Below, piece by piece: positions 52,499 to 62,647 of a stretch of DNA of 64,000 bases (its first letter is position 1; the number at the start of each line of letters is the position of its first letter). The stretch comes from Melioribacter sp. (lineage in GTDB: Bacteria; Bacteroidota; Ignavibacteria; Ignavibacteriales; Melioribacteraceae). A program made the position numbers and the translations under genes. The stretch is from assembly GCA_003155655.1 (NCBI GenBank), contig PMDS01000023.1, positions 16,362-80,361 of the forward strand. Direction: 5' to 3'. Below the pieces are notes generated by a model. It searched no databases, had not been told where the DNA came from, and saw nothing but the letters and a program-made list of their open reading frames with translations.

Positions 52499-53923
52499 AT
52501 GAGTTTTTCTGAGGATTATCCAAATGATAATTATGAATCAGATTATGACGAGGAAGAATTAAAATCAAAAATAAAAACTTGCAGGGAATACATAGAAAAC
52601 GGTCAAACATTTTCCAATCTTGATTTTATAGAAGATGTAATTCAGCACTGCCTTGAATATGATTTTGTAGAAGACGGATTATTTTTAGCAGAAGCTTTAC
52701 TAAAAGCTGTGCCTTATAATTCGGAAGCATGGCAGTTTAAAGGAATTTTGCTTAACAACTCCTTCAACTTTGAAGAAGCTTATCATTGCTTTGAAAAATC
52801 TCTCTCGATGAATCCAAATGACGTTGAAACCTATATCAATAAATCGATTTCGGAAGATAATCTTGGTATGTTTGAAGAAGCTGTAGAATCACTCAGAAAA
52901 GCTTTTAATATCGAACCAAACAACGAAGAAATTCTTTTCAGCCTTGGTGTTTTATTTGAAAAGAAAGAAAAATTTGAAGAAGCTGTCGATTATTTCTATA
53001 AATCAATTGAAGCTGACCCGGAATACCTTGAAGCATGGTATGAACTTGGGTATTGTTATGAAAATTTAGATAAACTTGATAAAGCTCTAGAAGCTTATGA
53101 CAAATACCTTGAATTAGACCCCAATAGTTTTACAGGATGGTATAATAAAGGAATTGTTCATCTTAGGATGGAACAGTTTGAAAAGTCTATCAATTGTTTT
53201 GAACTTTCCATTGCCCTTAAGGATGATTTTTCAAGCTCATGGTTTAATGTTGGTTTTGCTTATGCAAGAGTAGCGAGAACTCAGGATGCTCTTAAAGCAT
53301 ACAAGAAAGCTTTTAACCTGGATCCTTATGATGAAACAATATTGTTCAACATGGGGCAGACTTATGAAGAGCTTGGGAATTATCCACAGGCAATTCGTTC
53401 GTATTCGGAATCGATAAAACTAGACCCTGAATATTACGAGGCATACCTTGCTAGGGGCTATTGCTATGACTTGATGGGAAAATACCAGCTTGCGCTCAAA
53501 GAATTTAATAAGGCAATCACACTTACAAGTAATCCTGAAGATGCATGGTTTGCTATTGCAGATTTGGAATATTCGATTGGCAATTTGCAGGAATCAATAA
53601 GTAATTATTTAAAAGCTGTTGAACTGAATAATAATAATTTTAATTCTTGGTATAAACTTGCCGAAACATATATTGAAATTGGAATGTGGCTTGAAGGCTT
53701 GAAGGCATTCGATGAGTGCATACGAATCAACAATGCCCATGCAACTTCATATTATGGAAAAGCTAAAATAAATTTTTTACTGGGGCATACGCAGGATGCT
53801 ATTGATTGTCTTAAAAAAGCATTCGAGCTGGATCCAAACATTAGAAATGAATTTACTAAAGATTATCCTGAAGTTAAGACTTCCAAATTGTTTATCAAAT
53901 TGCTTGACGAAAACAAATCATAA
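52499..53923 (+). CDS. TPR-repeat protein
   Basis: 474 residues made of about ten to eleven tetratricopeptide repeats of 34 residues (for example AWYELGYCYENLDKLDKALEAYDKYLELDP and ILFNMGQTYEELGNYPQAIRSYSESIKLDP). The first 60 residues are acidic (DYPNDNYESDYDEEELKSK). No signal peptide or membrane helix, so cytoplasmic. Protein-protein scaffold with no obvious partner. It is 6 bases upstream of aroE, so probably in one operon. Confidence 0.9.
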   Translation: MSFSEDYPNDNYESDYDEEELKSKIKTCREYIENGQTFSNLDFIEDVIQHCLEYDFVEDGLFLAEALLKAVPYNSEAWQFKGILLNNSFNFEEAYHCFEKSLSMNPNDVETYINKSISEDNLGMFEEAVESLRKAFNIEPNNEEILFSLGVLFEKKEKFEEAVDYFYKSIEADPEYLEAWYELGYCYENLDKLDKALEAYDKYLELDPNSFTGWYNKGIVHLRMEQFEKSINCFELSIALKDDFSSSWFNVGFAYARVARTQDALKAYKKAFNLDPYDETILFNMGQTYEELGNYPQAIRSYSESIKLDPEYYEAYLARGYCYDLMGKYQLALKEFNKAITLTSNPEDAWFAIADLEYSIGNLQESISNYLKAVELNNNNFNSWYKLAETYIEIGMWLEGLKAFDECIRINNAHATSYYGKAKINFLLGHTQDAIDCLKKAFELDPNIRNEFTKDYPEVKTSKLFIKLLDENKS

Positions 53924-53929
53924 GTAATT

Positions 53930-54808
53930 ATGCAAGTTCAAAATAAGTTTAATCTTGAGACCAAAATAGTTGGTGTAATTGGGCACCCGGTAAAGCATTC
54001 CTATTCTCCACTAATGCACAATATTGCCTATGAAATTGCAGGGCTGAATTATATTTATCTTCCTTTTGATGTTCCTTCAAATCAATTGAAGGATGCAATG
54101 AAAGGAATGGCTGCCCTCGGAATAAAAGGCTTTAATGTTACACTTCCGCTAAAAGAAAAAATTTTACCAATGCTGAAAGACGTTTCTGTTGAAGCAAGTA
54201 TTATTGGAGCGGTTAATACGGTTGTAAATGAGGATGGTATTTTAAGAGGGTATAATACAGACGTTGCCGGTGTAATTGAATCATTAAATCCGGTTAAAGA
54301 AGAGTTAGCCGGTTCAAACGTTACAATTATTGGAGCCGGGGGTGCATCAAGAAGTGTCATATACGCTTTGATCAGTACTTTTAAAGTCGGCCGTATAAAT
54401 ATTGTTAATAGAACAGAACAAACCGCTGAATCAATGAAAGAATATTTTTCTGCAAAAATGTTCTTTGATGACTTTAAAGCTTATGCACTGGCGCCGCCGG
54501 ATTTAGTTGAAGTATTCCGGGATTCAAAGCTTATTGTTAATACTACAACAATGGGTATGACACCGGATATTGATGATTCTGCAACTACAATTAAAGAATC
54601 ATTTATGAAAGGACAGATTGTTTTTGACGTAGTATATAATCCGGTGAAAACAAAATTATTGAAGCTGGCTGAAAGCCAGGGCGCAAGAATTATTACCGGC
54701 CTTAAAATGTTTATAGAGCAGGGTGCAAGGTCTTATGAATTATTCTGTGGTGAGAAGATGCCGGTTGAAAAAGTTTATAAAGCCCTGGAATCTTATCTCG
54801 TCAGCTAA
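53930..54808 (+). CDS. aroE: Shikimate dehydrogenase
   Basis: 292 residues. Reduces 3-dehydroshikimate with NADPH in the aromatic amino acid pathway. Substrate site: HPVKHSYSPLMHN and GFNVTLPLKEKI (catalytic Lys); NTD in YNTDVAGV; nucleotide site GAGGASRSVIYAL and NRTEQTAE. C-terminal GLKMFIEQGARSYELF is typical of AroE. Confidence 0.95.
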   Translation: MQVQNKFNLETKIVGVIGHPVKHSYSPLMHNIAYEIAGLNYIYLPFDVPSNQLKDAMKGMAALGIKGFNVTLPLKEKILPMLKDVSVEASIIGAVNTVVNEDGILRGYNTDVAGVIESLNPVKEELAGSNVTIIGAGGASRSVIYALISTFKVGRINIVNRTEQTAESMKEYFSAKMFFDDFKAYALAPPDLVEVFRDSKLIVNTTTMGMTPDIDDSATTIKESFMKGQIVFDVVYNPVKTKLLKLAESQGARIITGLKMFIEQGARSYELFCGEKMPVEKVYKALESYLVS

Positions 54809-54813
54809 AATTT

Positions 54814-54917
54814 CTTACTCTTGCTCTTATTCTTAATCTTACTCTTAATCATAATCTTAATCTCTTTTTTATTGGGTAATGAGTAAGATTAAGAGTAAGA
54901 TTATGATTAAGATGATG
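54814..54917. repeat. Simple-sequence arms forming a large imperfect hairpin between aroE and aminotransferase genes
   Basis: Left arm about 54814-54862 is built of TTAATC / TTACTC / TCTTAC units; right arm about 54881-54917 carries the complementary GATTAAG / GAGTAAG units. Best pairing is about 16 bp (CTTAATCATAATCTTA with its complement). Likely bidirectional terminator for convergent genes, or an expanded microsatellite. Confidence 0.6.
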
Positions 54918-54927
54918 AAATAAATAC

Positions 54928-56121
54928 TTATCCCAATCCTTTTAACGCGTTCTTAATCCTTTCAGCGCCTTCTTTTAGGCTCTCCATTGAAGAAGCAAAA
55001 GATATTCTGATATATCCTTCCGCGCCAAATGCACTGCCGGGAACAGTTGAAACTTTTGCCTCATTGAGCAGGTACATTGATAGATCAAATGAACTTTCGA
55101 TCTTAAAATTACCGCCTGATTTACCAAAATAATTTTTAATGTTGGGGAAAATGTAAAATGCACCTTTAGGCTTAAAGCATGTTATTCCTGGAATTGAACA
55201 AATCTGCTCGTGTATAAAATTTCTTCTTTTTTCAAATTCATTCCGCATTTCATAAACTGAATTCTGCTGTCCCTTTAACGCTTCAACTGCAGCAGCCTGG
55301 GAAATTGAAGAGGCATTTGAAGTGCTGTGGCTCTGGATCTTGCCCATGGCTTTAATAATTTCTTCCGGACCGGCGGCGTACCCGATTCTCCATCCGGTCA
55401 TCGAATAAGATTTAGAAAAACCATTCACAACAACTGTTCTTTCTTTCATGCTTTTATTTATTGCACCAAAAGACACAAATTCATCGTTGTCATAAATAAA
55501 ATTTTCGTAGATATCATCGCAGACAACAAAGAGATTATTCTTTTCTACTACTTCAGCAATAGCTTCAAGTTCTTTCCTTGAATAATTAGCCCCGGTTGGA
55601 TTTGACGGATAAGAAAGAATTAAAACTTTTGTTTTGGGTGTAATGGCTTTTTCCAATTGTTCTGATGTAATAATAAATTGTGTCTCTTCATCAGTTGGCA
55701 AAATTATTGAGCGTCCGTGTGCCAAGGTTACCATATCTGTATAAGAAACATAATACGGGGCTGGTATAATAGCCTCGTCATTATCATTTATTAAAGATTG
55801 AACTGCGTTATAAAGGCTTTGCTTGGCGCCGGTTGATACAATAATATTATCCGGGGAGTAATCCAGTCCGTTTTGCATTTTCAATTTATCCGCTATGGCA
55901 GTTCTAAGCTCAACAGTTCCATTGTTAAGTGTGTAGCGTGTAAAATTATTATCTATTGCGCGTTTTGCTGCTTCTTTAATATTATCTGGTGTGGGAAAAT
56001 CCGGTTCACCTACCGAGAGATTAATAACGTCTATTCCCTGTGCAAGCATTTCCTTTGTTTTTGCAAAAACTTTAATTGTGGGTGAAATGCTGATTTTATT
56101 TACCCTGTTTGATAACGACAA
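54928..56121 (-). CDS. Class I pyridoxal-phosphate aminotransferase (aspartate-type)
   Basis: 397 residues. Fold type I: NLSVGEPDFPTPDNI, STGAKQSLYNAV, NPSNPTGANYS-like segment (SYPSNPTGANYS), PLP lysine in NGFSKSYSMTGWRIGY and SFASSMESLKEG near the end. Amino donor/acceptor is likely aspartate/2-oxoglutarate. It could also transaminate 4-hydroxyglutamate, the one step with no gene inside the hydroxyproline cluster. Convergent with aroE. Confidence 0.9.
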   Translation of the reverse strand: MSLSNRVNKISISPTIKVFAKTKEMLAQGIDVINLSVGEPDFPTPDNIKEAAKRAIDNNFTRYTLNNGTVELRTAIADKLKMQNGLDYSPDNIIVSTGAKQSLYNAVQSLINDNDEAIIPAPYYVSYTDMVTLAHGRSIILPTDEETQFIITSEQLEKAITPKTKVLILSYPSNPTGANYSRKELEAIAEVVEKNNLFVVCDDIYENFIYDNDEFVSFGAINKSMKERTVVVNGFSKSYSMTGWRIGYAAGPEEIIKAMGKIQSHSTSNASSISQAAAVEALKGQQNSVYEMRNEFEKRRNFIHEQICSIPGITCFKPKGAFYIFPNIKNYFGKSGGNFKIESSFDLSMYLLNEAKVSTVPGSAFGAEGYIRISFASSMESLKEGAERIKNALKGLG

Positions 56122-56656
56122 TTTTTTCTCCGTCTGTAAAATGAAGCCGCAATATAATATTTGAGGTAATGAATAGGAATATTTTACATGTATGTCATTT
56201 TCATAAAATTAAACACGCAGATTTTTATTAAAAAAGAAACATTTCAATAAAAACAAATTGTTAAGTTTTTGATAGTATTCTTTTTAGCATTGACAAAGGT
56301 GTTTGATTCACTTACCTTGTATCAAGTTACTCAGATATTTATTTATACCGCAAATTGGGTTTTTTATAGGGGCGGATATTATTCAAGTACCATTTGAATG
56401 GATTTCCTATTTTGATTTGAAATCATTCAGAGCTTAAAAACACCGTGTATAGTTTCTTAAATTTAATAATATTGGTGCAAGTTATCCTTCGTAGTGGACA
56501 TTAAGTTGAAGAGACGATAAATAACTAATTATCAATAATTAATGGGGGTATTATGACATAAGTAATAAATAGTTAATAAAATTGGTGGATTTCTATTACT
56601 TGAGAAAGATGTAGATATTATAAACAATAGATTTTAAATAAATGGAAGAAAGAATT
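56122..56656. other. Intergenic region with a truncated repeat copy
   Basis: 535 bases with no credible ORF. The left end contains a fragment (56213-56228) of the repeat described at 14902-14976. I see no convincing promoter or hairpin in the rest. Confidence 0.5.
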
Positions 56657-57724
56657 ATGAAAAATCATTTTTTTGTTATGTCAGTATTTGTTATATCAAT
56701 ATTTGCATGTTCTTCTGATAATATAGTTGATCCATTAAAAGGAAATTTATCATTTATAGGTTTGAAAGATAAAACTGTAAGAAATATTGTAGTATCTGGA
56801 GATTACTTATATGCGTGTGCAACGCGTGAAGGATTATGGAGAAAAAATATAAATTTAGATTCTGATTGGGAATATTTAGGACTTGCAGATCCAAATTTAG
56901 GTGGTGATTCTGGCTCTGGATTAGGTGTACAGGATGTTGATGTAGGTGATAACGATATCCTTGTTGCTTATTTTGGCGCTGCTCAAAATGTATTACCTGA
57001 AAACAGTGTCGGTATATGGAAAAGTATTGATGATGGTAAAAACTGGTTCCAATCTGATGACGGGGTTCAGAAAAATCCTTTTTCAGTATTCTATGCAATA
57101 AAAAGATCTCCAAGCAATCCAGATATTGTCTTAAGTACAGTTTCTCCTAATGTATATAGATCTACCAATAATGGCTCGAACTGGAAATTAAGTTATGGTG
57201 ATCCGGATTGGGTATTAAATTATGGCAATCTTAAATGGAATCCATACAAAAATGGAGAGGTCTGGTTTTGGGGTAATACAGCAATAGAAGGAACCTACTT
57301 TTTTAAATCGAATGATTTTGGTCTTACCTATAGCAAAGATATGGATATTGGTAAAAAATTGGGTTTATATAATGGCGCCGGAGTTGATAATATTAGTTTC
57401 GATAAATACGATGCAAATACTATTTACATTTCTGCGGCAGCAAAATTAATTAAATCAATTGATGGGGGTGAAAACTGGTCTATCGTGAATACTAATAATC
57501 TTAATATATCCTCCGTCTATATTGATCCAAGACAAATTAATTCTATGTTTCTTTCGGTTTTAAATGAAATATATTATTCAAATGACGGGGCTAAAACAAT
57601 AAAATCAATCGGTAAAATAGATGATGGCTATATAGTTTATTTTATCCCCGATTTGAAACGTGATCAATTATTTATTCTAACAAACAAAGGTATTTATCAG
57701 ATTAAAATTGCAGATATTAAATAA
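56657..57724 (+). CDS. Lipoprotein with BNR/Asp-box (sortilin-like) repeats
   Basis: About 355 residues from the ATG at 56657, which has a GGAAGAAAG site; the ATG at 56642 adds five residues. The lipobox ISIFAC-S predicts a lipidated Cys at about 18. The body repeats S-x-D-x-G-x-x-W units (IWKSIDDGKNWFQ, VYRSTNNGSNWKL, LIKSIDGGENWSI, FKSNDFGLTYSKD), the Asp-box pattern of beta-propellers. Function unknown; probably binds or senses at the cell surface. The next gene is a broken secreted protease. Confidence 0.82.
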   Translation: MKNHFFVMSVFVISIFACSSDNIVDPLKGNLSFIGLKDKTVRNIVVSGDYLYACATREGLWRKNINLDSDWEYLGLADPNLGGDSGSGLGVQDVDVGDNDILVAYFGAAQNVLPENSVGIWKSIDDGKNWFQSDDGVQKNPFSVFYAIKRSPSNPDIVLSTVSPNVYRSTNNGSNWKLSYGDPDWVLNYGNLKWNPYKNGEVWFWGNTAIEGTYFFKSNDFGLTYSKDMDIGKKLGLYNGAGVDNISFDKYDANTIYISAAAKLIKSIDGGENWSIVNTNNLNISSVYIDPRQINSMFLSVLNEIYYSNDGAKTIKSIGKIDDGYIVYFIPDLKRDQLFILTNKGIYQIKIADIK

Positions 57725-57748
57725 TTTTAGAAAATAACGGAGATAATC

Positions 57749-60700
57749 ATGAAAAAGAGAAATAGTCAATCAATTTTATTTTTGTTAGTATTGTTTTTAT
57801 TGTGCTATTCACATTTTTTGTTTGGACAACAAAACATAAGACAATTAACAGATTGGAAATACATCCAACAGGGAAAGGATTGGTTTACATTTAATAGTGG
57901 CCGTCAAGGAGACCTTGTAGATACAAATCACATAATTGTACGTCTTAAAAGCAAAGGTGATATTAAAGAATTTAATTTCCAAATTGAAGGATTACCAACT
58001 TTGAAAGATAATAGCGGCAGCTATGCTGATGGATTTTATGAACTTGAATTACCAATAGGTACTGATCATTTTAAAATAGCTAAAAAAATGGAGATGACGA
58101 ACAAATTTGAATATGTTTACTTTAACACTTTTGTTCGCATTAATTCTTCAGACCCACTTTTTTCAAACCAATGGAATTTACAGAAAATTAATGCGACTCA
58201 AGCTTGGAATATTTCAACTGGCTCAACTAGTATAATTGTTGCAATAATTGATAACGGTTGTGATTACAATCATGAAGACCTAATTTCAAATCTTTGGTCT
58301 GGGATCGGTTACGATAAATTAAGCAATGATTCCGATCCATCCGTTGTTCCATATAACGATGGCGATTATCATGGTACAGCTGTAGCGGGAGTTATTGGTG
58401 CAACAACGAATAATGCGTATGGCATTGCTGGATTAGCAGGGGGATGGAGCGGGGCAAATGGTATTCGAATGATGCATTTAAGAGCTGGTTATGGTGATTT
58501 AATTGATCATTCGGCCGCAGCGCAATCTATTGATTGGGCTAGAACCCATGGTGCGAAAGTTATTAATATGAGTTGGGGAGGCGGTCAACCTTATACAGAC
58601 TTGGAAACAGCAATAAATAATGCTACTAATGCTGGTTGTATTTGTGTAGCTTCTGCGGGTAATTATAGAAAAAAATACTCTTGATACGAGAGATATTCTT
58701 TATCCCGCTTAATACCAAAATTGTATAGCAGTTGGTGCTACTACTGAAGATGATATTCGTAAAAAATGGGATACTGAAGGTGACGTAACAAATGAACCAA
58801 CTTGGGGTAGCTGCTATGGTTCTTTATTAAAAATAGTGGCTCCAGGGATACATATACCAACAACTGATTTAACAGGTAGTGCTGGAAAAGATCCATCAAA
58901 TTATTATAGCAGTTTCAGCGGAACATCTGCTGCTGCTCCTATGGTTTCTGCAACAATTGCTCTTATGCTTTCAGTAAATCCGAATTTACCAAGAAATGAT
59001 ATTTTGAATAAACTTGAGCTGAGTGCAGTTAAAGTTCCAGCTATGGGAGGACAATCGTTTACTAATGAATATGGTTATGGAAGGCTTGATACATGGGCTG
59101 CTCTTAGAGCTGTAATTGGATTATTTACTACAGGAGGTACATTACCAACAAGTGAAGTTTGGACAGGAACTGTTAATCTAACTGGTGATGTAACGGTCCC
59201 TTCTGGTCTAACGTTGACAATTTCTTCTGGTGCAACAGTTAATTTAGTAAATGGAAGTAATCGTTATTCAATCATTTCCACAGGCGGTACAATAACAAAT
59301 AACGGAACAATAAACGGCTTACGGGCAAGATTAGAAGCTAACACTGCTTTGAGAGGTCTCTGCAGCACAATTCAAACCTCAGTTAATTATGCGGCAGAGG
59401 ACAATGAAATTATACTTGTAGACGGGGACTTTAACGAAAATGTAACAATATCTAATAAAGATCTACTTGCTGTGCGGGGGAATTCACAAAATCATAAACA
59501 TTTTGGAACCTTAACTGTTACAAACTGCTATGGCTTTGAAGGGAGTAGTTTTGGAGCCAATAATATTTATATAAACTCTAATGATTTATCGTTACTATAT
59601 TATCTTGGTGCCAGTAGTACAAATAAAACCGGGGCGGGTTTAACGCTCTATAATAGCGAAAGGGTTGATCTACATTACTTTTCAGCCGAAAATTTAAACA
59701 TCGGTATAGATTCTTATTCAAGTGAAGCGGATATATATGGATCTACTTTATCTGACAATACTAATGGACTTAGCTCATTCAACGCATCTAATATTGTAAT
59801 TGGCTACTCATTTTTTTGCGGCACAGGTTTAGATTTAATTGCATATAACTTTTCTACAATTGCTGCATCCTATTGCTCATATGACGGAGGCACGCCTTCA
59901 ATATCAAGCAGCGGAGGATCAACAGTACAATCGAGTTGGAATCAAAGCTGCAGCGGGTTATTAAAAAGAAGCACTGTTTCCGGCAAGCAAGGTATTAATT
60001 ATGATAAAGCAACCAGTGTGAACCCGGCAGAATCGGAATTCGAGAAAATAAATATGTCTTATTTCTCTATTAATGAAAAGTTAATGAACGATATTAAAAC
60101 AAAAGCCGGCATAAACCAATCAGCATATAGTTCTGACTATGAAGGGATAGCAGAATCATATAAAAAATTTATTGCGAACAACCCGGATTCTCCTTTAGCA
60201 AAGATAGCCCTAAGAACGATAGCACACTGTTATCGTAGAATCGATGATCTCCGCGGTAATAAAGGCGCCGGGTCAATGAGGGATTTTCTAACTGACGTTA
60301 TTAATAACAAAGAATACCCGGCATTGCAAAAATCCGCAGAAAGATTAATGATAGATTATTTTGAATCTGTAAAGGATTTTAAGACAGCAGTAACAACGGC
60401 AGATAACCTAATTCAAAAGTATCAAAAAGATGATGACTATGTATGTGATGTAATGTATGCTAAAGGCTTAATGCTTGAATATGGAATCAATCAACCGGAA
60501 AGCGCGGCAGAGTGTTATACAATAATGATTCAAAAGTATCCGGAAAATAGTTTAGCAAGGTTAGCGCAAAATGAATTAAGAATATTAGGCAGGGAGACAG
60601 AAAAGAAGAAAGAGATTAATACCGTTGCGGCTGTTAAAGATGAATTGAAAATTGATAACTACCCTAATCCGTTCAATCCTTCAACAACTATAAGTTATAA

Positions 60701-60899
60701 CATTCCAACAGATGGAAAAGTTTTAGTAAAAGTATATGATGTTTTAGGAAGAGAAGTATCAACTTTAGTTAACGACATAGTATCTGCCGGAAAACACATT
60801 GTACAATGGAACGGAACAAACTTTGCTTCCGGTATTTATTTTTACAGTGTAACATTTAAAAATCAAACGCTTTATAAAAAGATGCTGCTGATCAAGTGA
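57749..60899 (+). pseudogene. Subtilase (S8) with type IX sorting domain, broken by a frameshift and an in-frame stop
   Basis: Signal peptide at the start (SHFLFGQ). Catalytic Asp168 (VAIIDNGCDYNHED) and His208 (GDYHGTAVAGV) lie in the first frame, which ends at 58684. The catalytic Ser (FSGTSAAAPM, codon 58926-58928) lies in another frame open from 58713 to 60899. Removing one A from the seven-A run at 58669-58675 joins the frames through RKNTLDTRDILYPA, but a TAA at 58710-58712 then interrupts before YQNCIAVGATTEDD. Downstream come a beta-helix-like part, a TPR-like part (about 60040-60600) and the sorting domain NYPNPFNPST ... (from about 60657). Two lesions argue for a pseudogene rather than a single sequencing slip. 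Confidence 0.8.
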
Positions 60900-60912
60900 T
60901 TCATAAAAATAA

Positions 60913-60960
60913 CCTCACCCTTTTTCCCTCTCCTTACTAAGGAGAGGGGCAGGGGTGAGG
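60913..60960. terminator. Long inverted repeat between pseudogene and pckA
   Basis: CCTCACCC-N5-CCCTCTCCTT loop AAGGAGAGGG-N3-GGGGTGAGG: two nested perfect arms around a 3-base loop. Widely seen dispersed palindrome; here between convergent genes it could terminate both. Confidence 0.7.
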
Positions 60961-60988
60961 TCGTAATAATTTAGGGGGTGTTACAGAG

Positions 60989-62647
60989 TTACTTTACCTG
61001 TGATAATCTCTTCGGTCCCGCGTTTATAATTTCCTGCGGACAGCCGGTTTCGAATAATTTAAAATTCTCGTTGAAGCGCGCCGCGAGAGCATCATACTTT
61101 TTCCAGTACTCATCCTTGCTGCCCCATGAATTTTCGGGATAGAGAACGTCTTCAGGTACATCAGGACAGGTCATCGGTACTTCGTAACCGAACAATTTAT
61201 CCTTCCTAAATTTTACTTTCTCCAGTTTTCCCTCCAGAGCAGCATTTAAAAGATTTCTTGTATGGCGTATGCTTATTCTTTTGCCAACACCAAATCTTCC
61301 GCCAACCCATCCTGTATTAACAAGCCATACATTTACATTATGCTTTAACATTCTTTGTTTAAGCATGGCGGCATAATCAGAAGGATGACGAACCATAAAT
61401 GGTCCGCCAAAGCAGGCTGAAAAAGTAATTTGAGGTTCTATGCCAAGTCCAATTTCTGTCCCGGCAATTTTAGAAGTGTACCCGCTTATAAAATGATACT
61501 GTGCCTGTTCCGGGTTTAACTTTGCTATAGGAGGCATAACGCCTGAAGCGTCACAGGTTAGAAAAATAACATTCTTAGGGTGAGTATGAACCCAGCCTTC
61601 TTTAATAATATTAGGAATAAAACCGATTGGGTAAGACGCGCGGGTGTTTTCTGTAATTGTATCATCATCAAGATCAACCAAACGAGTTGTATTATCCCAA
61701 ACAACATTCTCTAAAATTGTACCAAAACGTTTAGTTGTTTCATAAATCTGAGGTTCATGCTCCGCAGATAGGCGGATTACCTTTGCATAACATCCGGCTT
61801 CAAAGTTAAAAACACCCTGGTTGCTCCAGCCGTGTTCATCATCGCCAATTAATTTTCTTTTAGGGTCCGCAGACAAAGTAGTTTTACCCGTGCCGCTCAA
61901 GCCAAAGAATAATGCAGCATCACCTTTATCACCAACGTTAGCAGAGCAATGCATTGGCAGAACATCTTCGAAAGTAAGTAAAAAATTCAGAACGGTAAAA
62001 ACAGACTTTTTAATTTCACCTGCATAAAGAGTATTTGCTATAATTGCAGTGCGTTGATCAAAATTAAGAATAATTGCTGTATCCGTTCTTGTGCCGTCAG
62101 TTATCGGGTCAACCTTGAATCCCGGTACTGCTATCACAGTAAACTCCGGTACAAAATTTTTCAATTCATCTTTATCATTTGTAATAATGAACATATTGCG
62201 GGCAAACAAACTGTGCCATGCTTTTTCGGTGATTATTCTAACCGGCATTTTATATTCAGGGTCGGCGCCCGCGTAACAGTCCTGCACAAACAATTCTTCT
62301 CCCTGAGCCCAGGCTTGAAAACGCCCCATCAATTGAGACCATTTAGCATGTGCATAAGGGCGGTTATAAGTACCCCACCAAATATCTTTTTGCGTGGATT
62401 CTTCCATCACAACATATTTATCTGCTGCTGCGCGGGCAGTATGCTTGCCTGTATTAACTATAAGCGGACCATGCTTGGCAATTTTCCCTTCATTCCTGAA
62501 AATGATTTCTTCATAAAGAGCTTCATCCGGTAAATTCCAGTAAACACGGTCGAGGTTTGTTATACCTTGATTTTTCAAGCGGAAATCTGATGCAAGATCT
62601 AATGCCTGCTTGAGTGCGGGAGTATTGAATTCTAAATATTTACTCAT
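60989..62647 (-). CDS. pckA: Phosphoenolpyruvate carboxykinase (ATP)
   Basis: 552 residues from the ATG at 62647, which overlaps the upstream stop (ATGA); a TTG at 62653 is rejected. Converts oxaloacetate and ATP to PEP. P-loop GLSGTGKTTLSADP, kinase-1a/2 motifs FNFEAGCYAKVI, metal site MHCSANVGDKGDAALFFG, and GARFGVG-like loop VGGRFGVGKRISI. Paired with an aminotransferase so that aspartate-derived oxaloacetate could enter gluconeogenesis. Confidence 0.97.
   Translation of the reverse strand: MSKYLEFNTPALKQALDLASDFRLKNQGITNLDRVYWNLPDEALYEEIIFRNEGKIAKHGPLIVNTGKHTARAAADKYVVMEESTQKDIWWGTYNRPYAHAKWSQLMGRFQAWAQGEELFVQDCYAGADPEYKMPVRIITEKAWHSLFARNMFIITNDKDELKNFVPEFTVIAVPGFKVDPITDGTRTDTAIILNFDQRTAIIANTLYAGEIKKSVFTVLNFLLTFEDVLPMHCSANVGDKGDAALFFGLSGTGKTTLSADPKRKLIGDDEHGWSNQGVFNFEAGCYAKVIRLSAEHEPQIYETTKRFGTILENVVWDNTTRLVDLDDDTITENTRASYPIGFIPNIIKEGWVHTHPKNVIFLTCDASGVMPPIAKLNPEQAQYHFISGYTSKIAGTEIGLGIEPQITFSACFGGPFMVRHPSDYAAMLKQRMLKHNVNVWLVNTGWVGGRFGVGKRISIRHTRNLLNAALEGKLEKVKFRKDKLFGYEVPMTCPDVPEDVLYPENSWGSKDEYWKKYDALAARFNENFKLFETGCPQEIINAGPKRLSQVK

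Noticed and set aside
58669..58712. Programmed frameshifting at the seven-A run of the subtilase
   Set aside because: A shift that joins the frames runs into TAA at 58710 after about a dozen residues, so frameshifting alone cannot produce the full protein.
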